Source: Pseudevernia furfuracea
Lineage: Eukaryota; Ascomycota; Lecanoromycetes; Lecanorales; Parmeliaceae
Length of the DNA: 64,000 nucleotides
Reading direction: 5' to 3'
NCBI GenBank assembly: GCA_022315425.1
Contig: JAIUPT010000041.1
Coordinates: forward strand, 620,001-684,000
Below, piece after piece: positions 42,984 through 54,052 of this stretch. Made by a program: the position numbers and the translations under genes. How positions within the stretch are numbered: position 1 is the first letter of the stretch; every line of letters starts with the position of its first letter. The notes under the pieces are model-generated. The model had not been told where the DNA came from, searched no databases, and worked only from the letters and a program-made list of their open reading frames with translations.

Positions 42984-43202
42984 ATGGAGCTCTATCTATC
43001 AAAGCAGGAATATGAAATCATACAGCTTGCAGCCATTTTCTGGGGTGCATTCCACTGTTGGGGCAGTTTGGTCAAATTCTCGCAAAACTATTCAAATACC
43101 AGGGCCCTCATCCGCGATTTCATGAACGGAGAACAAGAGGAGCCTCCTCCACAGAATAATGCCCAGCCCGCAGAACAAAATGCACAAAGGCAGCACCCTT
43201 GA
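42984..43202 (+). CDS. 72-aa small protein or uORF before neurochondrin
   Basis: A frame beginning M-E-L-Y-L-S-K-Q-E-Y-E-I with a mildly hydrophobic stretch (I-I-Q-L-A-A-I-F-W-G-A-F) and a Pro/Gln-rich tail. It ends 31 bp before the probable neurochondrin ATG (43234), and an in-frame alternative neurochondrin ATG at 43159 would overlap it. The composition is protein-like. It is either a small gene, a translated upstream ORF on the neurochondrin mRNA, or one half of a two-cistron transcript. Family unknown. Confidence 0.5.
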   Translation: MELYLSKQEYEIIQLAAIFWGAFHCWGSLVKFSQNYSNTRALIRDFMNGEQEEPPPQNNAQPAEQNAQRQHP

Positions 43203-43233
43203 AAGTTCGCAGCAGCATTCCGTCAAAGTGAAC

Positions 43234-44778
43234 ATGGCGCAAGATCCCGAAACAACCCAACCACTAGCTGTCATATCGCTCGCCAAAGACCTCGAAAAGG
43301 CATTAGAATTTCTCGCAGCAAAGAATGATACCTCCCGTTTCGTCGGTTTGGCCCTCTTGAAGCCTTTGCTTGAACAAGAACTCAGCCAACAAAGCGGCAC
43401 AGAAGAGGAGGGTACACGTGCAGTGTTAGAACATTGCTGGCGTGCAATACCCGTCAGGTTTCTGGATAGACTCTTAAAAGCCAAGCCGGAAGGTAAGAGA
43501 ACAAAAGAAGAAGCCGGCAATATGATTGGGTTGGCGGTGGCAGTAATACACGCTTTCATGGCCGTTCTGGAGACTCCAGAGCAGGACGGCCGGTTTGTTG
43601 GCCGAGTGCCACTACTGATGTCTGCTTTGCGCTCTGCGCCTCCAGAGACAACCACTCAGATTATGCAGATACTAGCCACGCTAGCGACTACTACAGAAGG
43701 TTCTCACGCTGTATTCGGTGCTGATGACAAGGACGGGAAGCCCGACCAGAAGCCGAGATCTTACTTGTTCGTCACAGTGCTACTGATCGATATTCGCTCC
43801 ACCATCCCGTCTCTGCAAGAGAAGCTGCATTCCACCGAATATCCAGATATCTCAGAGCGTATAGCTAGAGCTTACGAAATTATCGCCGCCTTCATTGGAT
43901 TCCTTGTGCAGAGTCTTGAGGCTATGGACAATAACGATGAAAATGATGGCCCCGATCCTGCATTCTCAGCGCCCCTTCCTATCGACCTTCTCATGAAGCT
44001 CCGAACGAGCATCTCAGAAGTAATGTCTCTGACCATCGAACACCTCCGCGACCGCTACGACTCATCCACAGCAGGCGCCGCTGGTCTTCATCCCTCCGCT
44101 CGCACTCCCAATGAAGGATCCTCCAATCTTCTTCCAATAGCTTGGGACACGTCAAATGGAATGTTCAAAGATCCCCTGACGCTATCTCAGCTTCGTGCGT
44201 TGTCCCTGTGGCTACGCGACGAGGAAAATGACGCCCTGCGCAGAGAAGCCGCCGGCATAATGGATGCACTTCTTGCACTGTACCGAGATACATCGGATCA
44301 AGACTTCCGCTATCCCGTTCTGTTAGCTCTTGAAGGCCTTATGGAAACACCAGACGGCATAGAATCATTTCTCCGTGAAGAAGGCTGGGTCTTTCTCGCT
44401 ACAGACCTGAAAAACATACTGCCCGTACCCTCGGAGCACGCACGCGGCATCGAGATTGTTCGCATACTGTTAGCAGTCGTTGAAGCAGACGTTACTGGCT
44501 CCGCGAGGGAGGGCTGGATGCCCATTGTCGAATTGGCTCGCCAATCCGTCGTACATGCACCGGACACAACCAACCTGGAGCTGGGTGTAGCGATCTGTCA
44601 GCTCGCGGTAGAGCTCATGGTCCAGGCGCCTCGAGGCATCAGGGATCAGAGGCGAGACGCTGTTGTGGAATTGCGACGGTATGCGGCAGTGCTGTTGACT
44701 AAGAAGGGAGGTGTTAGCGGCGGGGTCAGGGATGGTTTAGAGGAAGTTGTGCAGGGTTTAGACAGTCTAAGCTTTTGA
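43234..44778 (+). CDS. Neurochondrin-family protein
   Basis: A single exon of 514 codons from M-A-Q-D-P-E-T-T; the same frame is open upstream to an ATG at 43159. The whole protein is an alpha-helical repeat (ARM/HEAT-like) array with the neurochondrin landmarks near the N-terminus: D-T-S-R-F-V-G-L-A-L-L-K-P-L-L, R-A-I-P-V-R-F-L-D-R-L-L, and the G-N-M-I-G-L-A-V-A-V-I-H-A-F segment. The acidic, Pro-poor C-terminal half is typical. Fungal members are conserved but poorly characterised; in animals neurochondrin binds signalling and membrane proteins. The function here is uncertain. Confidence 0.85.
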   Translation: MAQDPETTQPLAVISLAKDLEKALEFLAAKNDTSRFVGLALLKPLLEQELSQQSGTEEEGTRAVLEHCWRAIPVRFLDRLLKAKPEGKRTKEEAGNMIGLAVAVIHAFMAVLETPEQDGRFVGRVPLLMSALRSAPPETTTQIMQILATLATTTEGSHAVFGADDKDGKPDQKPRSYLFVTVLLIDIRSTIPSLQEKLHSTEYPDISERIARAYEIIAAFIGFLVQSLEAMDNNDENDGPDPAFSAPLPIDLLMKLRTSISEVMSLTIEHLRDRYDSSTAGAAGLHPSARTPNEGSSNLLPIAWDTSNGMFKDPLTLSQLRALSLWLRDEENDALRREAAGIMDALLALYRDTSDQDFRYPVLLALEGLMETPDGIESFLREEGWVFLATDLKNILPVPSEHARGIEIVRILLAVVEADVTGSAREGWMPIVELARQSVVHAPDTTNLELGVAICQLAVELMVQAPRGIRDQRRDAVVELRRYAAVLLTKKGGVSGGVRDGLEEVVQGLDSLSF

Positions 44779-46248
44779 TGCTTGAGGACGATACCTCCCG
44801 GTTGAGTACTTCAAGCGGACCTTCATCCAGTTCTTTTCTGCTAGCTACTAGATGCGTGCGGTGAAAAGATCTTGTTTGCTAAAGAACATTTGAGCACATT
44901 TACGATCCTGTCAGCCGGTGCAGTGGAGAGCGAGGCATCACGATGACGTACAAATTCTCTCCATATGCTATTCAATCCTTGAGTTTGAAGAAATCGACGA
45001 CTCTATCTAGCGCAAAAATGCGCTAAATCTCTCAAAGTCCTGAGAGGACTTCATGATATTGCCTCATCTATGTATGTGCTATCCCTGATATCAATCGCAG
45101 CGATTGATGGGAACCCACCAGCAATCAATCGCCCCGTCCCGATCCCCGTGCCATCCTTCGACGAGACAATGTCCGCCTCGCTATACTTATGATTGCTGAC
45201 ACATCTAATTTGCCATTTGCTGCAAACCATTATATACAATGGCGAAGCCTCAACAACGGCGCTCCCTGGGGATCAAATCCAGTCAGATAACCAGTTGTAA
45301 ATGCAATGCCCCCCCGTTACACCAATAAGTGGCCTGGTGGGGATTATATTGTGCCACGTAATTCATGGTTGCTAAAATCTTTTCGGAAGCACACTCTGTC
45401 CGGAATACTATCACCGTTGTACCCAAGCTTTATCGTCAGGGGGGGTCTGCACCTGCTGCGATGGAGGGGATGGAATTGTCATCAGGGGCCGTGGCCGCAT
45501 TCCATGGTCGCGCCTCCTCTAACCACGGATGCTAGAGACGCGCGTTGAGCTTCTTCGCTCGAGGTGTTCGCGGGAAGAAGACGGGGAACCGCAAAGAATT
45601 GATCTTCAAATCTGTTGCCGAGTATCGAAGAAAAGGGTTGAGATACGATCGATAGCAGGGCCTATGCCGTCAATAATGACTCCATGCTTCGGATGGCGGA
45701 TCAGACCGGGAAAGCGTGCGAAAGTTGAGGGCCCCCCTCGGGTCTGCACCCGAAATGGGTGGAAGCTTTGGGTCAATCATCGTGAATGTTCCGCAATTAG
45801 ATGATCTTGCCATCTTTCTTCTTTCTTCTTCTTCTTCTTCTTCGAGCGCCGAGTCTCTTCAAGGCCAGACAGAGACCACTCTATTCTGCCGGAGCATCCC
45901 CCCCCCCCCTTCAGAATAGAATAAAAATAGCCAGTCCCAATCCTGGAAGCCATTTGACACTCAGATTTGTGAACTGTGAGGATTTGCGCGTGTAATTCCC
46001 ATCTATACATATACATATACATTAACGGATCAACGTCAATTGAGTGCTTTGAACATCGTGCCTGGTGCCGCATCTCCGATTGGAGAGCGCCGGGCTGCAG
46101 CCCTATGAATACCCGCTCTCGCGCCGAAAAGGTCACGTGCCTAGGCGGTGAGACATGAATTCATGACACGCGACCTTCTCACCACTTAGGCATCAAAACC
46201 CAAGCACTACATGATCGACATTTTTATCATCTACACACCCCCATCGCC
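44779..46248. other. Gene-free interval
   Basis: Only short frames. A TTC microsatellite is at about 45817-45845 and a C10 run near 45899. Nothing coding is supported. Confidence 0.55.
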
Positions 46249-47034
46249 ATGTCCGACCCAGAAACCAGAAGTATGCTCACGAGGATCATGATAGAAAAAG
46301 CGTTGTGGAATTGCTGCGTCTCCCTCTCGTTGACGGAAATCATGCCAAATCTCTATCTCGGCGGGTAAGTATCTACGCCTTTTCCGTCACCATTTCACTG
46401 CAGCTACATTCGAAGGGCAGGAATCAAAGTACCTTACATGCCCCCCAGATATCTAGCAGCCTCGAACATCGACTCCCTCCGCTCCACCCACATCACATTC
46501 GTACTCACAATCATGAGCTCCGATCTGTCGGCCCCGACCCTCCAAGAGCATCTGGACATGGGCATCGTGACGGCGCGATTCAACAAAGACGACAGACCGG
46601 CCGAAGATCTGCTTTCAATTTTTGGATCAACGTGCGATCTGATTGAGGAAAAGAGAGCCGAGGGAAAGAAGGTACTCGTGCATTGCAGGATGGGAATCAG
46701 TCGAAGTGTCACTTTGGTCATGGCTTATCGTATGTTTCGATCTCCCTGTCCCATTCGAAGTAGGTGAATGTATGCGCCATGGCCGATGAGGCTAAATAGC
46801 TTGGTTCAAACTATAGTCATGCGAGCATGGGGCGTGGGTTTCCCTGAGGCGCAGATCTTCGTGAAGGGGAAGAGACCAATGGCGAGCCCCAATCGTGGCT
46901 TCTGTGCTCAGCTTAGGGTGTGGCAGGCGTGCGAGTATGGTGTTGAACAAATCATAGATGGGGAGAGGAGAGATAAGGCGCCGTACGCAGAGTGGAAGAG
47001 AAGTGTGGGCATTGTAGCTGCAGAGGGTTCATAA
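46249..47034 (+). CDS. Dual-specificity protein phosphatase
   Basis: Three exons (46249-46364, 46449-46729, 46817-47034) give 204 aa; donors GTAAGT and GTATGT, acceptors CCCCAG and TATAG. The N-terminal helix leads to L-Y-L-G-G (a DSP landmark). The catalytic loop is H-C-R-M-G-I-S-R-S (HCX5RS), with the general-acid region D-D-R-P-A-E-D-L-L upstream and the A-Y-L-M-R segment after the second intron, then N-R-G-F-C-A-Q-L as usual. All catalytic residues are present. Likely removes phosphate from tyrosine and serine/threonine of a kinase; no targeting signal or zinc-binding C-terminus is seen. Its stop lies 38 bp from the stop of the convergent SIN1 gene. Confidence 0.92.
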
Positions 47035-47072
47035 AGTATTTGAAGTTTGCTCATCAGCAATCCGTCCAAAGG

Positions 47073-49746
47073 TCACGCCATTGCTTGGTGCTGCTGATCA
47101 TACGGCTCCATGCCCTTCCTAATCTCTTCCACAATTTCTGCAGCATCGACGGTACTCTGTGCCTCGAAATCATAACGTTTCGTATCGTCCTTTCCTCTTA
47201 TGATAATCACCTAAAGGATCATCCATGGTTAGGGAGTCGGAATTCGCAATGTCAGGGTAAGATGCTGACTTACCCGGAAAGTCTTCGGATGCCTCCTGCT
47301 AACTTTACACCCTACAATCATACTGAACGGCACCCGGCTTGTCTTGACACTGCTATCGAATAATGTTTTCCCCGTCTCCCCAGGTAAAATATGCATGTAA
47401 TCCTCGTCCATCAGCAGCACTCGTTGATGCGAAGGCGCAAAGGACATGGGTTGCTTCCTAGTGACATTGTACTTCTTGTACTTAGCGGTACTGTTTAACA
47501 TTTCAGAATTTTGGGCTAGCGGGTGCATTATTTTCCCTTTCCTTTGTCCCTTTGCTGGCGTTTCCGCTGCCAGAATCAATGGTGCATTAGGCGAGCTACT
47601 GCCCGGCGACCCTGCAAGACCGAGAGCGCCGTCATTGGCGAAGCGTCTGCGTACGAGATCGAGGTCTGTGCGAGCGCCGAGAGATTCGACGGTTCGGTCA
47701 ACCGGGGCAATAGTATTAGTGCCCGATACTTTCAGGATATGGTAGGATTTGTCAAGTTTCCATCTCTTACAGACGGTGTCTAAGACCTCGGCAAGGTATG
47801 TGTCTGTGGTCACCTCGATGGTACTGATCTGGCTGAAAGCTTCGAGACTTGTGAAGTGAATCTTGAGCATCTTTGGTGGACCCATACGTGGTGTTGAGTG
47901 GATTGCGGAAAGGGCTGGTTTGTCTGCTGGCGCAGGCGCAGGTTTCCGAGGTGCTGTCGCAGCAAGTGGTGTTTCTTTTCTCTCGATCTGGCTCTGGCGC
48001 TGCGAGCCTACCTCGGGTGCCTCCACTTTCGTTGCTTCCATCAGCTTGTCAAATTTGGGTGTGAGCTTCTTGTTCTCCTGTATTTGAGCTTGAGTAGCCT
48101 CCACCAGAGCAAATTCATCATATGGCTTCTCCCTTGACCTCCCTCGAGGACCACGATTATTATTTGACGTGAAAGCAACAATGGGCTGTGTTCGATTCAA
48201 AGGAGGAAAGTCATACTCGACTTCTCCGTCTTCGACCATTCGTAGTACCCAAAGATTGATATTGAGCCTGGTCTCGCCGATAGGGGGTTTCAGGCCTTCT
48301 TCGCGATACCTCCATAAGCTCAACCCAATTGCATCTGCTACGGTGACTTGTGGAATTTCGCCCGAGTCACTAGCTTGCACATTCTTCAGCAAGGGCATTT
48401 CAAATGGCTTGTTGGGTGATTCTGAGAAAGGAGCATATATTCGGATGTTGAGAGGGTCCAAAGCTCCTTTACCTGACAGCCTGGCAAAGGCCTCCACAGG
48501 GTTCTTGGGCTTCGATTTCCCAGCTCTCAAAGCTTGTCCCAGAAGACTAATTGGTTGGATGGTACTGATGGGCCGCGCTGGAGGGAGCGGTTGAAGAAGA
48601 GATGATGATGCGTTCTTTAGCTTACTTGGAGAATTTTTGTTGACGTTTAGTGGTGGCGGCATATCAGTCAAGGAGGAAGCACCGATGTCATCCAGAAGCG
48701 ACTCTGAGTCGGCCGTTTCTGCAAATTCCGAGGAGAGATCGCTTCTGTCTGACTCTGCTCCCGAGTCTTCATTGATCGTGGTGGTCAAGTTCTTCATCTG
48801 CTGCCGCTCGTCCTCCTTGTGCTTCTCAGTCAGGAGGCTACCGGCTTTGGCTGCCTTGATAGGGTTGGTCTGTTTGCGCCTTGCTCCAAAAATTGAAGGA
48901 TCAAGCTCGTTCTCTGACGACATTTCGCTGCTTGTAGTCGTGTCCCTTCTAGCCCTCTGCTTCACAGCTTCAACGCCAGTCAGTGATCCGCTCCGTAGTC
49001 TACCCTCGTTTGACGGCCTGGATGGTGATGTGATGAGCAATTCAACTCCATCTCTTGCAAAAGAGCTGCGAATGGGCGACGACCCTGATCGGTTCCTCAC
49101 AGGCATCTTTGCGAACTTAATCTGCTGTGCAGCCCTTCGGTTCGCAATCAGTCATCAGGTGTTGATAGTAAGAAGACCACTTCGTTACCGTCTACTGCCT
49201 TCCGCATCTTCATCGCTCTCGTCACTCAAATCACTGCTGTCATCTTCGTCATGCTGTTCACGAAGCCGTCTTCTCTTGACATTTGGGCCTGGGCCAACTG
49301 TGTCAGTACTTCCTCGTCCTGTCACCATACCACCTTCCTCTTCCTCATCGCCGAACCCCGTGGGAGCAATGCCGGCAGATCTGGGAGGAGCAGCGAAGTA
49401 GTCGGATGAAATGGTAGTCGGGATTGGCGGAGAATAAGTCCTCTTGATGTCTGCAATATTGGCACTCCATCCTGCCGCACGGAAGCTGGGATCATTGAGA
49501 ACACTAGAGTCGACATTGATGAGACGCTCGCCAATGCCATCCTTGTTATGGGTCAAATATGATGTTCGGAGTTGCCAAATAAGAAACCTATTTGATAGTC
49601 AAGATTATGAGCCTTCTCAACGCAGTCCATTGCTCATGAGACTGCTTCTTGCATTGGTACATCTCGACGGAATACTGATGTTCCCACTCAATCCTGCAAA
49701 CATAACAACCAGAACATACATACTCTTCGTTTTGTAGTAGAGCCAT
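47073..49746 (-). CDS. AVO1: TORC2 subunit SIN1/AVO1 homologue
   Basis: Four exons (49746-49724, 49587-49189, 49134-47274, 47210-47073) join in frame to 806 aa. Introns start GTATGT, GTAACG and GTAAGT and end AAATAG, CGAAG and TTTAG. The tiny first exon (M-A-L-L-Q-N-E-E) followed by W-Q-L-R-T-S-Y-L is the conserved SIN1 start. A disordered acidic region follows. Next come the CRIM domain (about 325-480; I-R-I-Y-A-P-F, W-R-Y-R-E-E-G-L-K-P), a Ras-binding-like domain (about 570-640) and a C-terminal PH domain (about 695-806; R-V-L-L-M-D-E-D-Y, then I-I-I-R-G-K-D). The CRIM domain presents AGC kinases to TORC2 and the PH domain binds membrane lipids. It shares a 232-bp promoter with the PRCC gene. 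Confidence 0.93.
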
Positions 49747-49978
49747 CTGAGCGACACTAGGTTCCTAGCCACTCCCCAATCCAGGGACGTCCATTCCCAT
49801 TTCTTGAAGAGAGTTCCTACTACTTTGGTTCATGCAATGCAGCTGAACCGTAGGAGCGTAAAGTAGATGATTAAAGGTGCGGCGGGCGGGTAATTAATTT
49901 ACCGCCTTTGCGCGCCGCATATCAAAACACTGCATCGAGATCGCAACCATCTAGAAGGACATTGGAAAGAGGCTGATA
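49747..49978. promoter_or_regulatory. Bidirectional promoter, SIN1 / PRCC gene
   Basis: 232 bp between divergent starts. It includes an almost perfect palindrome, GGCGGGTAATTAA followed by TTTACCGCC, at about 49883-49906, one extra G breaking symmetry. Could be a factor site for both genes. Confidence 0.5.
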
Positions 49979-51202
49979 ATGGCCCTCGTCGACTACTCCG
50001 GGTCCGAGTCCGGCTCAGACAATGAAGAAAAAGCCGCAGTCCCAGAACCTGCCAAATATAAAACCAAACCGAGCTCCACAAAGCCCACGTTCCAAAAGGT
50101 GGTCGATCGCTCAGACCCTCACAAGATCAAGGTCAGCCTTCCAGAACCTGCTCCAACAAAGACAGAAGATGGGGAAGATGAATCAGGGCCTCCTACGAAG
50201 CGAGCCAAGACTGGTTCAGGTGGCATGAGCGGATTCAATTCTTTCCTTCCAGCGCCCAAACGAACGACAGCAACGAACGGAGGGGCTGGAGCCGGCGACA
50301 TAAGGAGGGGCGGGCTGGGCAGGGGTGTCAATCTCAAGACAGGAGCTACGCCGGGATTTAGCAGGGAACCTGAACCAAGAGTGGACGAAAGCTCCGGCTG
50401 GGATGAAAGTGCTGAAGGCGGATCGGTGGTGGATCGTCCAATTCCGAACGTGGCACTCACATCTACGGACAAGAGACCAGATCTGCCAACGCCAGAGGCG
50501 GATATACAACCGAAGAAGAAATCAACGATGTTTAGGCCTCTATCGGTGGCCAACAAGAAGGCTCAGAAGAAGAGAGTCCCACCTGTCGAGAGTCTGCATG
50601 CGTCAGGATCTACAAATGGAGGGACATTACAGCAGCCAAACGCAAGACCCAAGGCGTCTCTGTTTTCAGCTGGGGATGAGGAAAATAAGGCGTCGAGTAA
50701 CGGATCATCAACTAACGGGACATACCAGCCTATGGTATACCACGCCGACACGCCAACAACCACATCAGCTACAAAGCCTTATTCCGAAGAAGACAATACA
50801 TCACAAGACTACATTGTCGCCGATTACACAGATCCACAGGAGCAACCCACGCAACCGCAACCCCAGTCCCTAGACGCCATAGCCACCGACCTGAACCTTT
50901 CCGCCTCCGCCAAACGCCAGCTCCTCGGCCGTCATCACAACACCAACAAAACGCATCTGTCTCAACCCTCCATCATACCTAACATTGTAAATTTCAATAC
51001 CGATGAAGAATATGCTGCGAATGAACTGCTCCGCCAAGCAGGCGAGACCGTTCAACACAACCCCGTACGCGGCATCGCTCCGGGCAAGCATAGCTTGAAA
51101 CAGCTGGTAAATGCGGCTAGCAACCAGAAGGACGCGCTGGAGGAGCATTTTGCAACTGGGAGGAGGAATAAGAAGGAGGCGGGGAGTAAATATGGTTGGT
51201 GA
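49979..51202 (+). CDS. PRCC-domain (MAD2B-interacting) protein
   Basis: A single exon of 407 codons. The N-terminus M-A-L-V-D-Y-S-G-S-E-S-G-S-D is the typical start of this family. A long disordered middle with K-R-A-K and K-K-A-Q-K-K-R basic patches suggests nuclear location. The conserved C-terminal PRCC region includes I-V-N-F-N-T-D-E-E-Y-A-A-N-E-L, I-A-P-G-K-H-S-L-K-Q-L-V and ends in the characteristic S-K-Y-G-W. The human orthologue is a nuclear protein linked to splicing and to MAD2B; fungal roles are less known. Confidence 0.9.
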   Translation: MALVDYSGSESGSDNEEKAAVPEPAKYKTKPSSTKPTFQKVVDRSDPHKIKVSLPEPAPTKTEDGEDESGPPTKRAKTGSGGMSGFNSFLPAPKRTTATNGGAGAGDIRRGGLGRGVNLKTGATPGFSREPEPRVDESSGWDESAEGGSVVDRPIPNVALTSTDKRPDLPTPEADIQPKKKSTMFRPLSVANKKAQKKRVPPVESLHASGSTNGGTLQQPNARPKASLFSAGDEENKASSNGSSTNGTYQPMVYHADTPTTTSATKPYSEEDNTSQDYIVADYTDPQEQPTQPQPQSLDAIATDLNLSASAKRQLLGRHHNTNKTHLSQPSIIPNIVNFNTDEEYAANELLRQAGETVQHNPVRGIAPGKHSLKQLVNAASNQKDALEEHFATGRRNKKEAGSKYGW

Positions 51203-52108
51203 GAGGAGGAGGAGGAGCGCTCAAGGGCAGTCCATACCGTCCTTCTTGGACCATTTCAGTCTTTTATGTCTATGACTATTCCCGACATCCGCCGATATCC
51301 GCAGCCGCTATTCTCACCAACTGCCAAACAGAGTGTGATCCCAACCATGACATTCACACTAGGTACATCCGCGAGGAGAAGGAGGAGGCGGATGGATAGC
51401 GAATAACAAAAGCCCCTGCAGATGGACAGAGGTGTCGAACATAGACTTACGATGCTACGAGATGATGAAAGCATAGATACCATTCGTACAACCATGATGA
51501 ATCAAACAAAAAACATGTGCAAGGTCTCACGGACGAGTAAATATTCGCAGTGTGCTGCTACTGCCTTTCCCAGCGCTTACCAATCTCCCAACCCTTGAAC
51601 AGTTATATAATGAAACCCGGTAGAGCTTGATAGACATCCGGACTGCCCCTATAGTCAAGACTTGAAGCGAATGTCAAAGTGGTAGCCCATCTCGTCCTTG
51701 TATTCACCACGTTTCTTGCCGATCTACTCTATCTCTCATGTAAACATACGATCTCGACCAGGATAGTAAAAGCGAACGAGTGATCATAAGAACGATGTGA
51801 TGATTTTAAAATAATAGCATTGGGTCTATCTATAGTAGTGTATCCCAATACTGGTGGTAGGGTCAATCCCTGAAACAACACCCATCCCAATGCCACCCCA
51901 AAACATGATCCGATTCCAACACCGATCCAAAAAGAAAATGCCATCCAAAACACGATCCGATTCCGACGCCGATCCGAAAATGCAATCCAAGAGCACGATC
52001 CAATTCCAACGCCGATCCGCAATGCAGCCCAAACACCAACGCAATGCTCATGCTGAAGCTGATCCACCGAATCCACCACTGCCACTGCCCCGATCAATTC
52101 TCCACCAC
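51203..52108. other. Intergenic with minisatellite
   Basis: No separate gene. The minus-strand frame that continues past the AT-hook gene into this stretch is driven by the minisatellite and is not taken as protein. Confidence 0.5.
51898..52035. repeat. Minisatellite of ~42-48 bp units
   Basis: Three imperfect tandem units share CACGATCCRATTCCRACRCC and GATCC, with variable A/G-rich tails. Confidence 0.75.
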
Positions 52109-53306
52109 TCAGATCCCTGAAGCGAGATGTTAGCAAGAGTAAGTGAAAAGTCGACGACGTGACAAGCATACCGTCAGCGATCCCAAAGTCCATCTCAGCC
52201 GCCTCCCTCTCCCTGGCCGACACCTGCGTGAAGAAGTTGTCCGGGTCGTTCTCCTCGCTCCAGTCCAGGAAGTCGGTGTAGTATGGTCCTGGAGTTGTTG
52301 GCGCCGGGGACAGGTTCCGAGCTTCACTACCCGCGATGGAGGAGCATGGTCGTAGCCTGGGAAGACTGTTTTCCGCATCGACGACCGAGCTGGAAGCATC
52401 GTAGGCTTGTGGGGCCGCAGGTGCTGGAAGGTTGTGACGTCCGTATTCAGTCATACCCTCTGGAGGTTGGGTCTGGTCCCAGTGTGCTGGTCTGCCTCCT
52501 TGATACGGGGTCGATGACGTGAAGGCATCGCCGCTGCTGCTGCTGTTGATGCTGTTGTTGTAGGTGAAGTGGCCGTTGCCGAAGGCTTCACCATAAGAGG
52601 ACGGCGATGGGTACTGATAACCATAACCACCCTGATTGGTAGAAGATGAAAAGGTCAGGGTAGGATAGGGCGTGGTCGCGGGCGTCAAGAAGTCTTCTGC
52701 ATCCATTGGTGTGAATGACGACGGCGTGGCCATGGTCGTCAGGGAGTTTGCTGGATGAATTGGTGTGGAGACCGATGGACGCGTCGTCTGGTCCTCTGGG
52801 AGAGTTCGTTGGGGCCACCCGAAAAAAGCTTCGGCCACGGTCGAAGTTGGTGTTTTTTGCTTCTTCCAGGGTCTGTCGGGAAACTTGTTCCCTGCTCCTT
52901 GGGGTCTTCCCCTTCTCCTAGCCACCTTTTGTTGATTATTAGTGTTAAGGCTCACTTCGGAGAAGGCGGCAGTGTGATATCACATACCTTTGGCAGATCA
53001 TGTTGAGGGTCTTTTGGCTTGCCCTTGTTCTTGGCTCCTGGAGGTCTTCCCCTGGGCTTTCCTGTATACCCTCTGCTTTGCTTGTTGGTCTGGAAAACAA
53101 GTCAATCTCCAGATCATTGATGAGCGCATGACAGCAGAATCAAGACTTACGATTGGATTCCAATTTGGTCGCACCGTTGGGTAATTCGTCGACTCTTCGT
53201 CGTTCACGTCCCTCAGTGAGACTGTCTGGGGTTGGTTGAGATGGCTGGAGTGCTCCTGCCCGGCGAATTGAGTCGAGTAACTTTGGGCGCCTGAGGTCGA
53301 ACCCAT
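52109..53306 (-). CDS. Protein with two AT-hook motifs
   Basis: Exons 53306-53151, 53089-52988 and 52925-52172 join in frame, with GTAAGT, GTATGT and GTATGC donors. A terminal 8-nt exon at 52116-52109 adds one residue and a stop, if that splice is used; total 339 aa. The first AT-hook (K-P-R-G-R-P-P-G-A-K-N-K) is in exon 2 and the second (R-R-R-G-R-P-Q-G-A-G-N-K) opens exon 3. The rest is Ser/Pro/Tyr-rich and disordered, with D-F-L-D-W-S-E-E-N-D-P near the end. AT-hooks bind the minor groove of AT-rich DNA, so a chromatin or regulatory role is likely. Without the last splice the frame runs on to 51729 through a minisatellite, which looks non-coding. Confidence 0.75.
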
Positions 53307-53409
53307 CTTGCTGGCTGCTGGAATTTGGTATGAAGATGTCTTAGTGATGGAAGTCACGATGTGAGTGAGGAGAAGAGCTTTCTTCAAAGGTATGCTATGA
53401 AGTTATATG

Positions 53410-53520
53410 GCGAGGAAGTATGTATGAGTGGGAGTTTGTATGAGTGGGAGTATGTATGAGTGGGAGTATGTATGAGTGTGAGTATGTGTGAGTGTGAGTA
53501 TGTGAGAGTGGGAGTATGGA
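53410..53520. repeat. GAGTGGGAGTATGTAT minisatellite
   Basis: Six or so tandem units of about 16 bp with GAGT/GTATGTAT variation lie upstream of the AT-hook gene start, in its probable promoter or 5' untranslated region. Confidence 0.8.
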
Positions 53521-54052
53521 AAGAGAAAGGAAGAGAAGCCCGTCCTCTCGATTTTATACCCTTTCTGTTGGGATACTTGCTCAGAAAAACTCATATCGTC
53601 AGAAAATTTACTTGCTCAGAAAAGCTCATGTCAACGTCTGGTAGCCCGAGTCATTTTGTTTTACAAATATATATTTTTAACTGAGCCGGCGGGCTTGCCG
53701 TCCTTGGCGTCGAGAACGTTCTATCGAGACGTTATCACCGCGACAACAAGGCGTTCCAGTGGCCTTGGCAGCTTAGGTATCTTGCTCAGTTACCGCAAGG
53801 TTTCAGCTAGAGACCTAAACCACTCTTCACGTCAGTGACACGGTAGTTCGCGGTTTGGCCGCCGACGCGCCTAGGCAGCAGGGAGAGTGTTCCGCGAGTG
53901 TAGATGTATTGACAGAGTCAATCTGAATAATATAATCAGTGTGAGAAGCTGCTTGATATTCTTGATATCATGGGAAGCAAATGCATGTTGCTCAAAGATA
54001 ATACTTGTTATACAACCTCTATCGCACCTGCCATAAACAATCGTAGACCCTT
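53521..54052. other. Intergenic upstream of AT-hook gene
   Basis: No gene seen. It contains the 3' flank of MDN1. Confidence 0.5.

Noticed and set aside
48637..49401. 254-codon plus-strand frame
   Set aside because: Ser-rich mirror of the disordered SIN1 region; SIN1 exons on the other strand have conserved domains.
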